Assembly (NCBI GenBank): GCA_023387655.1
Contig: JAEWHR010000090.1
Coordinates: 1-48,720, forward strand
Length of the DNA: 48,720 nt
Direction: 5' to 3'
Origin: Bacillota bacterium
GTDB taxonomy: Bacteria; Bacillota; Clostridia; Lachnospirales; Lachnospiraceae
This document shows, piece by piece, positions 1 through 8,623 of this stretch (positions are counted from its first letter, which is position 1; each line of letters opens with the position of its first letter). A model generated the notes under the pieces. That model was not told where the DNA came from, did no database searches, and saw only the letters and a program-made list of their open reading frames with translations. Position numbers and translations under genes: made by a program.

Positions 1-232
1 TTGGAATTGGTCCCGGTGAAGATTGTGCTATTGCCGTGATGTCCAACATTTCATCTTCGGTAAGCCAACCAAGCTCTTCAACGAATTTCTTTTTCATTAG
101 CGATACAATGACAAATCCGCCCCCAAAAGTGAATGCACTGAGGCAAAATGTTGCTTTAAATAACTGCCAGAGTACATGTTTGTGTTGTGGCTCGGTAGAT
201 TGTACCACTTCATTCGTTACATTTTGATCCAT
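1..232 (-). CDS. Chromate transporter family protein, N-terminal part (truncated by window edge)
   Basis: Reading the minus strand from the ATG at 232 gives about 77 residues that match the start of CHR-family (chromate ion transporter) proteins. They contain AFTFGGGFVIVSLM followed by GWLTEDEMLDITAIAQSSPG, the classic FGGG...GWL...AQSxPGP signature, in the first membrane hairpin. An AGAGAGG ribosome binding site lies just upstream of the start. The rest of the gene is outside the window. In Firmicutes this family often occurs as two half-size proteins, so a partner gene may follow. The substrate is not provable here; the family name reflects chromate efflux in proteobacteria. Family assignment is firm, function inferred. 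Confidence 0.88.
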   Translation of the reverse strand, partial: MDQNVTNEVVQSTEPQHKHVLWQLFKATFCLSAFTFGGGFVIVSLMKKKFVEELGWLTEDEMLDITAIAQSSPGPIP

Positions 233-578
233 GAATATTACCTCTCTTATTAGAATATTAGAAGTCTTCATACAAAGTGATGAAACCTTGTATTATTTCG
301 ACTTTTTTCGACATGTTTTTATCATAACGGATAAAAGCTATTCTGTAAAATATGTACTTTTTATCAATCTGATAAGTATTTCATTATCAAGTTTGATTAT
401 AATTGGTAATATTACGACAAGTTCATTTATTTATAATTTCATTCGTCAATAAATTTATTTGCCAATAAATTCATTTTAATAATAAGTAGCATTCTTTCCT
501 TCCTGTATGATAATATAGGGTAGTTTAAATTATTTAGTAAGATACTTAGGATACGGATAAAAGAAAGAAGGTTTATCG
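233..578. other. Divergent intergenic region, no gene seen
   Basis: This AT-rich gap separates the minus-strand chromate-type transporter from the plus-strand LUD-domain gene, so it must hold two outward promoters. I see an AATAAATT-type direct duplication near 446-474 and a TATGATAAT stretch near 506-514 that could be a -10 box for the plus-strand gene, but no convincing -35 partner. A 73-codon frame across it has no ribosome binding site and was rejected. Confidence 0.4.
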
Positions 579-1220
579 ATGGATGAAAAAGTTCAATGGT
601 ATATAGAAAAACAAGTAGATAGGACGATTAAAAATCTCAATAGACGTAATATGGCAGGATTTTATGTAAAGGATGAGGGTGAATTACATAAACTTTTAAA
701 AAGCTTTCTAAAGGATAAAATGGTGATAGGTGTTGGAGATTCTATGACTCTTTTTGAGACGGGAACTATTGATTTTCTTCGTCGAGGAAATTACGTGTTT
801 TTAGATAAATACAAAGAAGGTCTTACGAAGGAAGAGAAAAGGCAAATTTATCTGAGAAACTTTTCAGCGGATGCATTTTTATGTAGTACAAATGCTTTAA
901 CGGAAGAAGGGGAGCTATATAACATTGATGGAAATGGCAGTAGAGTTGCCCCTATGATATATGGACCGAAAGAAGTCATTATTGTAACAGGAATCAACAA
1001 GATTGTTAAAAATATAGAGGAAGCAGAAAAAAGAGTTAGGAATTATGCCGCTCCAATTGATGCGAAACGATTAGGGAAAGATACCCCATGTACTACATTA
1101 GGATATTGCGTCGATTGTAAAAGTCCGAGCCGAATATGCAATGATTTTACAATTATTCGTGGACAGTTTATTAAGGATAGAATCAAGGTTATTATTATTG
1201 ATAAGCAATTAGGGTATTAA
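579..1220 (+). CDS. LUD-domain (DUF162) protein, lactate-utilisation-like
   Basis: This 213-residue cytoplasmic protein resembles the LUD (lactate utilisation, formerly DUF162) family. Its features include an N-terminal helical stretch, GVGDSMTLFETGTIDFLR near residues 47-64, FLCSTNALTEEGELYNIDGNGSR near 103-125, and GPKEVIIVTGINKIV near 130-144. The C-terminus has a cysteine cluster (C-x5-C-x2-C-x6-C, about residues 169-185), typical of the stand-alone clostridial LUD proteins rather than LutC of the LutABC iron-sulfur oxidase. An AGAAGG site precedes the ATG. No LutA or LutB partner is adjacent, so lactate oxidation is not supported by context. Family call strong, function unknown. Confidence 0.85.
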   Translation: MDEKVQWYIEKQVDRTIKNLNRRNMAGFYVKDEGELHKLLKSFLKDKMVIGVGDSMTLFETGTIDFLRRGNYVFLDKYKEGLTKEEKRQIYLRNFSADAFLCSTNALTEEGELYNIDGNGSRVAPMIYGPKEVIIVTGINKIVKNIEEAEKRVRNYAAPIDAKRLGKDTPCTTLGYCVDCKSPSRICNDFTIIRGQFIKDRIKVIIIDKQLGY

Positions 1221-1304
1221 TAGTTTCATAATATTAAAAGCTTTATTTTACTGAAATTCATTCAGATTCCATAAGAGTAAAAGATGTTGGAAGAAAGGAG
1301 CATA

Positions 1305-2225
1305 ATGATACTAAGTGTTAGCAGAAGAACAGATATTCCGAACTATTATATGGAATGGTTTTTAGAGCGTTTAAATGACGAGGTTGTCTGTGTAAAAAAT
1401 CCTTGGAATCCTCATCAAGTAAGCAAAATCCCATTAAGAAAAGAAGATATTGATTGTATTGTTTTCTGGACAAAGAACCCAACTGGATTAATAGAACATT
1501 TAAATGAATTAAAGGACTATATGTTTTATGTTCAATTTACCTTAACAAGTTATGGGAGGGATATCGAACCATGCTTACCGGATAAACGTAAAGTTCTAAT
1601 TCCACGATTTATTTTCCTAGCAGAAAAGCTTGGTAAAGAAAGAATGGTATGGCGTTATGATCCAATTATGTTAAGCAAGCGTTATACAATTGAATACCAT
1701 ATAAAAGCTTTTGAGCAAATAGCCAGTGCACTTGATGGCTCAACGAATAAAGTGGTTATCAGTTTCTTAGACTTATATCGTAAAATGAAGAATCGTGAAA
1801 ATAAAAGAGAACCATTCAGAGAGGTAACGAAAGAAGAAATATATGCTTTGTCAACTGAGTTTGTGAAAATTGCAAGAAAACATCATATGACGGTTATGAC
1901 TTGTTCTGAAGAAATTTCACTAGATCATCTTGGAATTAAACATGGTAGATGTATTGATAAAGGAATGATTGAAGAACTTGTGGGATACGAATTAAAGACG
2001 ATAAAAGATACCAGTCAAAGAGTGAACTGTGGCTGTATACAAAGCATTGATATAGGTAGTTATGATACATGCCCAAATGGTTGTGTTTATTGCTATGCTA
2101 CAGAAACAAAAGAACATGTAAAATATCATCGAAGGCATTATAATATTCATTCAGAAATACTATGTGATTCTATCTCAATCAACGATAAAGTAACGTTACG
2201 AAAGGTGTATTCTCTAAAGAAATAA
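1305..2225 (+). CDS. DUF1848 family protein with C-terminal CX3CX2C motif
   Basis: This 306-residue protein begins MILSVSRRTDIPNYY, the conserved start of DUF1848. I therefore prefer the ATG at 1305, preceded by AAAGGAG, over an in-frame ATG at 1284. Conserved blocks include VFWTKNP (53-59), FTLTSYGRDIEP (79-90) and WRYDPI (116-121). Near the end lie C242, C244, C256, C260 and C263; the last three form CPNGCVYC, a CX3CX2C arrangement like the 4Fe-4S site of radical SAM enzymes but placed at the C-terminus. The biochemical role is not established. It follows the LUD gene by 84 bases, possibly co-transcribed. Family call firm, cofactor inferred. Confidence 0.85.
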   Translation: MILSVSRRTDIPNYYMEWFLERLNDEVVCVKNPWNPHQVSKIPLRKEDIDCIVFWTKNPTGLIEHLNELKDYMFYVQFTLTSYGRDIEPCLPDKRKVLIPRFIFLAEKLGKERMVWRYDPIMLSKRYTIEYHIKAFEQIASALDGSTNKVVISFLDLYRKMKNRENKREPFREVTKEEIYALSTEFVKIARKHHMTVMTCSEEISLDHLGIKHGRCIDKGMIEELVGYELKTIKDTSQRVNCGCIQSIDIGSYDTCPNGCVYCYATETKEHVKYHRRHYNIHSEILCDSISINDKVTLRKVYSLKK

Positions 2226-2411
2226 AAGGAATTTCACAATATAGAAGACATCACATAAGAAAATAAAGACAATCCCATTACTTTGTTCCTATTTTGATTG
2301 TTATTCTACATGTTTCATGTTATTCTATGGTTAGAACATCACATTTACAAAATTATATGATTTATTTGGTAGTTGGCTTGAGTTGATATAGTGTGTATGG
2401 GGGTACTCGAA

Positions 2412-3812
2412 ATGAATAACTTGAAGGTAATGTCAAAGTTCCTGCTTGGTAAAATGCGAAGGATATATTTTATGGCATTGCCAGAGAATAAGCAGGACTT
2501 AAAGAGAAGCAGGATGTGGTATACGGTAGGTGATTCTGCGAATCAAACAATTGCACAACTCGCTGGTGGTACATTTATTGTAACCTTGATGTCTTATGTT
2601 GGCATTTCTGATGCTAATATAGGTATCCTGACATCGTTAGCAAGTTTAGCAGCAATATTTCAATTAATTATGATGCGGTTTGTTAACAAACTGCCCAAAT
2701 ATAAATTTTATGTTTGCTTTACAGTTCTTCAGAAATTAGCTTTTTCACTTATTTATTTTATACCGTTGTTTTCATTGAGTGGTCGAGCAAAGATAATCTG
2801 GGTTGTTGCAGGGTATTTCTATGCACAGATTTGTACCCAGATTGGAACACCTGCGAATCAAGATTGGATAGCGAGTCTTGTACCAAGTCGATTACGTGGA
2901 CGGTATTTTGCTATTAAAGATTCTGTAGCAGTATTTGTAACAGCATCTGTTATGTTAATTGCAGGTATTCTTCTTGATTATTTTAAAAAAGGTCATTTAA
3001 CTATTGGATTTGTATTAATTGGAGTTATGATTGCTCTATTAGTAATAATCAACCTAGTTGCATTTAGTTTTATGAAAGAACCACGGCTCTCTTATACAAA
3101 TGAAGATGGTTATGAGATGCATGGTACTTTAGCAAAGCGGGCAAAAACAGTACATAATAAAGATTCACATGATAGTATGAAGTCAGAATTAACTTTTGCA
3201 TTTGGAAATCGTTATTTTCTTAAAGCTTTGGGTTTAAATTGTTTATGGATGACTTCTTTTTACATAGCAGCACCGTTTAACTCGAGTTACCAGATTAAAG
3301 AATTAGCACTCCCTTATACTTTTATTATGATAATAGGGTTTGCTTCGAACCTTTTTCGTATCTTTATTTCACCCAAGGTTGGAAAGCTTGCGGATCGATT
3401 TGGTATGGCAAAAATATTTAAGTATTCCTTATTAGGTTTATTAATAAATTATTTATTGACTGCATGTTCCCTTCCTAGTAACGCTTATATTATGATACCA
3501 GTGGCAGCATTTTTCTCTGCTTGTGGGTGGTCATTTATAAATATTGGTTTGTTTGGAATACAACTTGAGTTCTTGGATGAAAAGAAACGTATGATTCAGC
3601 TTAGCCTATTGTCTTCGATTTCTGGTGTTTATGGATTCCTTGTCTCATATCTGGGGGGAAGATTATTAGATTATTTTCAAAAAAGTCCACTTGTGATTTT
3701 TCGACAGGAATTATATGCACAGCAGATTTTAAATTTAATGGGCGTTGTATTTTTACTAGTAACTTTTACTTATACTAAACTTGTCATACAAGGAAAATCA
3801 CCAAAAAATTAG
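2412..3812 (+). CDS. Major facilitator superfamily transporter
   Basis: This integral membrane protein of about 466 residues has roughly twelve hydrophobic helices in two halves separated by a charged cytoplasmic loop (about residues 230-265). PSRLRGRYFAIKDSVAVFVTA resembles the GR-rich loop of MFS carriers, and VGKLADRFGMAKIF is the A-type loop (G-x-L-ADR-G) at the start of the second half. Starts at GTG 2391 and ATG 2397 are in frame, but a GGGGGT element sits best for the ATG at 2412; the start is uncertain. The substrate cannot be read from sequence. It stands alone and is followed by a terminator. Confidence 0.8.
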   Translation: MNNLKVMSKFLLGKMRRIYFMALPENKQDLKRSRMWYTVGDSANQTIAQLAGGTFIVTLMSYVGISDANIGILTSLASLAAIFQLIMMRFVNKLPKYKFYVCFTVLQKLAFSLIYFIPLFSLSGRAKIIWVVAGYFYAQICTQIGTPANQDWIASLVPSRLRGRYFAIKDSVAVFVTASVMLIAGILLDYFKKGHLTIGFVLIGVMIALLVIINLVAFSFMKEPRLSYTNEDGYEMHGTLAKRAKTVHNKDSHDSMKSELTFAFGNRYFLKALGLNCLWMTSFYIAAPFNSSYQIKELALPYTFIMIIGFASNLFRIFISPKVGKLADRFGMAKIFKYSLLGLLINYLLTACSLPSNAYIMIPVAAFFSACGWSFINIGLFGIQLEFLDEKKRMIQLSLLSSISGVYGFLVSYLGGRLLDYFQKSPLVIFRQELYAQQILNLMGVVFLLVTFTYTKLVIQGKSPKN

Positions 3813-3816
3813 GATT

Positions 3817-3870
3817 AAAAAAGGTATGAAAACCATTTTTATAGTAGAATGGCTTCATACCTTTTCTTAT
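3817..3870 (+). terminator. Rho-independent terminator after the MFS gene
   Basis: AAGGTATGAA at 3821-3830 pairs perfectly with TTCATACCTT at 3854-3863. The stem continues inward as CCATT (3833-3837) with AATGG (3848-3852), and a T-rich tail follows. An A-rich run on the left suggests it might act in both directions. Confidence 0.8.
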
Positions 3871-3993
3871 CTGTAAATTTCTATATTTTATATTGTAGTT
3901 TTTATTCTTATAAATTTCTATATTATGTTGTAATTTTTATTCTTGTAAATTTCTATATTTATGTTGTAATTTTTATTCTCGTAAATTTCTATT
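3871..3993. repeat. Degenerate tandem repeat, about 36-bp unit, 3.4 copies
   Basis: The unit reads roughly TGTAAATTTCTATATT then TATGTTGTAATTTTTATTCT. Copies run 3871-3908, 3909-3943, 3944-3979 and a partial 3980-3993, differing by small indels in the TATATT part. It lies in the 3' flank of the MFS gene, is about 85% A+T and contains no open frame of note. The rest of the gap to 4219 is plain AT-rich sequence. Confidence 0.85.
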
Positions 3994-4219
3994 AATAATT
4001 TGTCTAATTTTATTTGTAAATTCATATTTAAATGTTATTTTATTTTGTTACGTCATCTTTAAATTGGTTATCTAAGTTATAAAAAAGTAAGAACTTTAAA
4101 GTTTCTAACAGAAATTGTTCGTAGTAATTTTGTACAAAATTTGTTATGATATCCAATGTTGGGTTTATTTTGATAAGATATACTTAAGAAATAAGAAATA
4201 GAAATACTGAGGAATCTGA

Positions 4220-6076
4220 ATGACAAATGAGATTAAGTTACAAAATTACAATATTACAGAGCAAGCTGCATACTTTTATAATGATGTGAAATACGTTACT
4301 GTTAGTTTAGAACGAGAACGGAATCAAGTATTATCAAAGTTTCAATCTGATATTTTAACAATAGATGTGATAGGTATGCGAGAACGCTTTCAAAAGGAAT
4401 ATCAGGAAATATTTCATTCCATAAAAAATGAGCTACATAATCAGATGTCACTGTGTAATGCGAACGACTTGTTGCAATTGATCAAGCAAACACTTACTAT
4501 TTTAGAGAACGGATATCATCAGTTAATTAAGATGGGTGAATTATCGTATCGTATCAAAGAGCGATACAATCTAACATTTTATACGATAGGTAATATGATT
4601 GACTTTATAATGCTATCGATGCAAATTGATAAAAATACAAAGCCAACTGCATCTTGGTTTGTAGAAGCTAATTACGATGCTATCATAGAAATGATTGATT
4701 TGGCACAAACAAAGGTTGAAGATTATATAAGGTCTCAAAAACGTCTTTCAAAGGTATGGAAAGATGAAATTTTTTTAGAGGAAACCTTACCCTTAGTTGA
4801 ACGCTTTCATTCGATTATGAAAGGGGGATTTCGTTTCTTTAATAGTTTTTATTGGAAACAAAAGAAACATTTCCGCTCTTTATTTAAAGAAGATATAGAA
4901 CTACTTAATGACCAAGAATATGAAGTTTTATATCAAAATCTTATTCTATATCATGAATGTAAAGCATGGTTAGATAAGGAATATAGTAAAGTAGTAAGTT
5001 TATTAGGAGATGGTTATCAAAAGGAAGCGACAGTATTTCATAAATTAAGAAAAGAATATGATTCTATTTATTGTTTTCTTCACATGTTATCAATTGAGCT
5101 CCCAATGAACTGTATTAAAGAGCTTTTACAAAAAGATGGGATAAGGAAACTTAGAGACTTAATTGTGACATTCATAAAAGAAGATAACATAGAGAGTCTT
5201 TTGGAATTAGGAAAAATTTCAGTACCAAATTCATATAAGATAACGGAACTATCAGTTACAGAAGGAATTCATCTGCTTACTAGTTTACAAGAAGATTATA
5301 CACAATTAAAGAATGATCTAGAAGTGATGCTTTCCTTTGCTCATAAAAAGGGTGAGGAATTAACAATTTCTGAACTTCGAAAGTATCTTCTCTTAATTGA
5401 GCGAATCAAGCGAAAAGAAGAGTGGCTTATAACGAATGAGGATAAGATAAAGGATGAATTTGGTGGGCATTATCATAAATATTTGACTGACTGGGAAGAG
5501 GTGAAACGTTACCTTGCCATTTCAAATAAGCCAAAGAGCTATGGGTTTTCTTTCTATATTGAGGCAATAAATCCTCAAATTGGAGCAGAGCTAGAACTTT
5601 CCAATGAGTCTATATGGAGAATTTGTGAGATTATTATTCTAACAGAGCATCCAATCAAAGAAGAAATCTTCCAAAAAAGAGTAGTAAAGCTTTTAGAGCA
5701 AAAGAGAATGACTGTGAAATTAAAGGAGAGTATTAGACTTTATTTAGACAATAATCTAGGGGAAGGATTTATTTTTAAAGAGGGTGTAATACAAAAGGAA
5801 GATACTACAGAATATAACCTTCGAATTAATATGCCTGAGAATGGGAAAAGAGAAATAGAAGGTATTCCAGAGTGCGAGTTAAGTGCGGGAGTCTTATCTG
5901 TTATCCGTGTTGAGGAAGAAATAACACTGGATGAGATTAGTAAAGTAATAGCCGAACAATTAGGGTATCCAAGACGCACTAAAACACTTTATAATGCCAT
6001 TGAGAGTATTGTAAAAAAGTTAAAACAAGAGAATAAGATTGTTCGTCATAGTGGTGGATGGCGAATATGTGAGTAA
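4220..6076 (+). CDS. Uncharacterised 618-aa protein with DUF3320-like C-terminal domain
   Basis: I do not recognise the full-length protein. Residues 1 to about 440 are charged, helix-rich and partly coiled coil (for example LERERNQVLSKFQSD near 30), with no Walker A, signal peptide or membrane segment. Residues about 465-618 look like two winged-helix-like units. The first (IWRICEIIILTEHPI... onward) and the second (LSAGVLSVIRVEEEITLDEISKVIAEQLGYPRR...LKQENKIV) resemble the DUF3320 module that normally ends large superfamily I helicase-like proteins carrying DUF4011. Here the helicase is absent. It is a single-gene unit between the MFS gene and lnt. The domain resemblance is from memory and needs a profile search. 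Confidence 0.6.
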   Translation: MTNEIKLQNYNITEQAAYFYNDVKYVTVSLERERNQVLSKFQSDILTIDVIGMRERFQKEYQEIFHSIKNELHNQMSLCNANDLLQLIKQTLTILENGYHQLIKMGELSYRIKERYNLTFYTIGNMIDFIMLSMQIDKNTKPTASWFVEANYDAIIEMIDLAQTKVEDYIRSQKRLSKVWKDEIFLEETLPLVERFHSIMKGGFRFFNSFYWKQKKHFRSLFKEDIELLNDQEYEVLYQNLILYHECKAWLDKEYSKVVSLLGDGYQKEATVFHKLRKEYDSIYCFLHMLSIELPMNCIKELLQKDGIRKLRDLIVTFIKEDNIESLLELGKISVPNSYKITELSVTEGIHLLTSLQEDYTQLKNDLEVMLSFAHKKGEELTISELRKYLLLIERIKRKEEWLITNEDKIKDEFGGHYHKYLTDWEEVKRYLAISNKPKSYGFSFYIEAINPQIGAELELSNESIWRICEIIILTEHPIKEEIFQKRVVKLLEQKRMTVKLKESIRLYLDNNLGEGFIFKEGVIQKEDTTEYNLRINMPENGKREIEGIPECELSAGVLSVIRVEEEITLDEISKVIAEQLGYPRRTKTLYNAIESIVKKLKQENKIVRHSGGWRICE

Positions 6077-6154
6077 TTCTTTTCATTCTTTAGAGATATT
6101 CCTATTATAGTTCACATAATTTTGGTAAGAATGGGTGAAATTATGAATGTGATA

Positions 6155-6227
6155 GGTACGAATTTCTGAAATAGAATCAAGGGGACATTTAACCAAGCTT
6201 GACTGTGGGAGAAGGTAAATTCGTAAC
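6155..6227. repeat. Imperfect 11-bp inverted repeat upstream of lnt
   Basis: GGTACGAATTT (6155-6165) and AAATTCGTAAC (6217-6227) are inverted copies with one mismatch and a 51-base loop. They end shortly before the lnt ribosome binding site and could form a leader stem or a binding site; no T-run follows. Confidence 0.35.
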
Positions 6228-6250
6228 ACAAATGAAAGCGAGGTTTTTGT

Positions 6251-7870
6251 ATGAAAGGATTGAACTATTCACCTAAAATACAAGCTATTTTCTTTAGTAT
6301 GGTTTCAGGATTATTAACTGCATATACATTTTTAGAAAAAAGAGCTTGGTTTTTAAGTTTTTTTTCTTTGATACCGCTATTTCTTATATTCTTTCAAAAT
6401 AATAAAATGGAATTAAAGAAAATATTCCCAATCGCTATCTTTTCCTATTCTATCTTTTATTATGGTCCAGTATTATATTGGCTATATTATTTATCTCCGG
6501 TATTGCCATTTGAAGGCATTTTATCAGTACTTTTGTTAAGTTTAGCAATTTTTTTAATTGTGTTACAAAATGGATTGGGCTTGTATTTATTCATGCTACC
6601 ATTTCGGCGCTTACGAACTGGCACGGCATGGGATATTGTTACGATAGCATTTCTCTATGTGCTTGCAGAATGGTTTCAAGAATTTCTTGGTATCGTAGCT
6701 TTCCCATGGGCAAGATTAGCGCTTTCTGTAACACCTTGGCCATTATTTATTCAATCAGCATCTATATTCGGTGGATTGTTTGTTTCTTTTTTGTTGTTAA
6801 TACTTAATGGTGGATTAGCATTTAGTATTGTGAAAGCAAGTAGACATTTTTTTGGGATTCTACCTTTAGCAACGGAGAGAGTTCGATTAAAAAAAGAATC
6901 ACTAATTAATTTAACAGCATACGCTTTTATAGTGGCGCTACTATTAGGAAATATTGTATTTGGAGTGCTCAGAGGAAATAAAAACTGGAACAATGGGAAC
7001 TCGGAGTGGATTGAAGTATTATTAGTTCAAGGAAATCATTCTGGGCTCGATAAATGGCAGACTACAACGGTTCAAATCTTAGCGGACTACATGGATTTAA
7101 CGGATGTTAATGTAACAGCAAAGACTAAACTTGTATTTTGGCCAGAAACTGCGGTGCCTTTTTATATTGAAGAAGCACAAGAGGAGCAAAAAGAGTTAAT
7201 GGCGTTATGTGAAAAACATAATATCAGTATAGTTCTTGGTGCTTTTGACCGTGAAATAGTGGATGGCGAAACTATCAGTTATAATGCAATGTATGCAGTA
7301 ACGAAAGATGGGATATCTAATAATCCTTATTATAAGCAGAAATTAGTTCCTTTTGGTGAGTACTTACCGTTTTCGAAAATCCTAAAACGAATTTCACCTG
7401 ATTTTGCCTTCATGCTAATGGAACAGTTATCAGAAACTCCAGGGACTGAAACATTTCCGGTAAGAACAGAGTATGGAGATGTAGGTGGAATCATATGCTA
7501 TGAATCGATATTTCCAAAGATATCGAGAGAAAGTGTAAAGAATGGAGCACAATTATTAGCAGTAATAAGTAATGATTCTTGGTTTGGCTATTCAGCAGCA
7601 CTCAACCAGCATCACTCACAGTCTATCCTTAGAGCAGTTGAAAATGGTAGGTATGTTGTACGTGCAAGTAATACAGGATTAACGTCAATTATAAATGAAA
7701 AAGGAAAAGTTATCGAAAAGGTTGATGCTTTGATAAGGATTACCCTACGTGGTCAAGTAAGATTTTTGGACTATAAAACGATATATACAAGAATCGGGGA
7801 TGTTATCGTTATACCAGGAGTCTGCCTGGTATTTGCTGCTATTATAAAAAGAAGGTTTCATCATATTTAA
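6251..7870 (+). CDS. lnt: Apolipoprotein N-acyltransferase
   Basis: This 539-residue membrane enzyme would transfer an acyl chain to the N-terminal cysteine of lipoproteins. The N-terminal half has about seven hydrophobic helices. From about residue 255 follows the extracytoplasmic carbon-nitrogen hydrolase (nitrilase-like) domain, and a final helix ends the protein. The catalytic triad is visible: E299 in FWPETAVPF, K362 in YYKQKLVPFGEYLPF, and C416 in GGIICYESIFP; NDSWFG and RAVENGRY motifs follow. GCGAGG precedes the ATG. Lnt is classically a proteobacterial and actinobacterial enzyme, though Lnt-like proteins occur in some clostridia, so triacylated lipoproteins are possible here. The window encodes at least three lipoproteins that could be substrates. 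Monocistronic. Confidence 0.92.
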   Translation: MKGLNYSPKIQAIFFSMVSGLLTAYTFLEKRAWFLSFFSLIPLFLIFFQNNKMELKKIFPIAIFSYSIFYYGPVLYWLYYLSPVLPFEGILSVLLLSLAIFLIVLQNGLGLYLFMLPFRRLRTGTAWDIVTIAFLYVLAEWFQEFLGIVAFPWARLALSVTPWPLFIQSASIFGGLFVSFLLLILNGGLAFSIVKASRHFFGILPLATERVRLKKESLINLTAYAFIVALLLGNIVFGVLRGNKNWNNGNSEWIEVLLVQGNHSGLDKWQTTTVQILADYMDLTDVNVTAKTKLVFWPETAVPFYIEEAQEEQKELMALCEKHNISIVLGAFDREIVDGETISYNAMYAVTKDGISNNPYYKQKLVPFGEYLPFSKILKRISPDFAFMLMEQLSETPGTETFPVRTEYGDVGGIICYESIFPKISRESVKNGAQLLAVISNDSWFGYSAALNQHHSQSILRAVENGRYVVRASNTGLTSIINEKGKVIEKVDALIRITLRGQVRFLDYKTIYTRIGDVIVIPGVCLVFAAIIKRRFHHI

Positions 7871-7962
7871 TATAAATCTCAAAATCTATAGGAATAGATT
7901 ATTAAAATAAGAATCTATAATAAGATATAAGTAAACAATTACAAATAAATATATTTAATATT

Positions 7963-8012
7963 AATCCTCTGTAGTAGAAGCATCTATTTAGATCTACAAT
8001 AGAGGATTATTT
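7963..8012 (+). terminator. Terminator-like hairpin after lnt
   Basis: AATCCTCTGTAGTAGA (7963-7978) pairs with TCTACAATAGAGGATT (7993-8008) with two mismatches and a 14-base loop, followed by a short TTATTTC tail. The right arm is also the first unit of the tandem repeat that follows. Confidence 0.55.
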
Positions 8013-8150
8013 CAGTTCTACAACAGTTTAATATTTTAGATCTATAAAAGTGTAATATTTTAGTTCTACAACAGTTTAATATTTTAGATCTACAATAGAG
8101 GATTATTTCAGTTCTACAACGGTGTATTATTTTAGTTCTAGGATTATTTA
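7991..8150. repeat. Degenerate tandem repeat, 23-25-bp unit, about 6.5 copies
   Basis: Units begin with TTCTACAA or GATCTACAA and end with ATTTTAG or ATTTCAG. They alternate between a form with AGAGGATT and one with CAGTTTAAT or GTGTAATA in the middle. Two unit types recur in order, so segments of about 48 bp were probably duplicated. The array fills the lnt 3' flank and has no spacers as a CRISPR would. Confidence 0.85.
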
Positions 8151-8273
8151 ACTTCTATTACTATGTTGAAATAAGCCTAAAGATAAAATAGTAATCCAAA
8201 TAAAATATTAAGAAGGGAAAACTTATACTTACCAATAACCTAGTGGATTGAATTGAGTTATAATTTGTATCAA

Positions 8274-8302
8274 TTGACATAAAATTCTAAATTACATATA
8301 AT
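8274..8302 (+). promoter_or_regulatory. Perfect consensus sigma-A promoter
   Basis: TTGACA at 8274-8279, exactly 17 bases, then TATAAT at 8297-8302. Transcription would start near 8309 and give a leader of about 30 bases before the ATG at 8339. This is the best promoter in the window. Confidence 0.85.
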
Positions 8303-8338
8303 GGAACTACGGGAAATGTGTATGAAGGAGGAAGTATA

Positions 8339-8623
8339 ATGTGGATATATTATGTTAGTGCGGGTATTCTAGCAAGTTTTATCATATTATGTATCATTTT
8401 GATTTTAGTAAGCAAATCAAAGAAAAAAGCACTGAATACGGTAAATCTAAAACTTCCAATGAATCATGGTGAAGTAAGAGCCTTTGGTTTGCGGGAGGAG
8501 TATCTTATTACAGTTATGGATCGTTATCAGTATCTAGTACGCCACGGTGAGATTATTGCAGTAAAGGATTTAACCAAACCTGATTCTTTTAAAGAATATT
8601 TGGGGGGACAATATCATGTTTAA
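8339..8623 (+). CDS. Small single-pass membrane protein, function unknown
   Basis: This 94-residue protein has one N-terminal transmembrane helix (about residues 3-26), then a basic KSKKK stop-transfer stretch and a cytoplasmic domain of about 65 residues (GEVRAFGLREEYLITVMDRYQYLVRHGEIIAVKDL). The ATG at 8339 is chosen because AAGGAGG lies ten bases before it; the upstream in-frame GTG at 8318 would place the ribosome site inside the gene. It overlaps the next gene by eight bases, indicating translational coupling. I do not recognise a family. Confidence 0.8.
   Translation: MWIYYVSAGILASFIILCIILILVSKSKKKALNTVNLKLPMNHGEVRAFGLREEYLITVMDRYQYLVRHGEIIAVKDLTKPDSFKEYLGGQYHV

Noticed and set aside
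231..452. 73-codon plus-strand ORF before the LUD gene
   Set aside because: It has no ribosome binding site, overlaps the divergent promoter region, has AT-driven composition and no recognisable protein features.
7991..8150. Possible CRISPR array
   Set aside because: Units are directly adjacent with no unique spacers and are degenerate; no cas genes are present.
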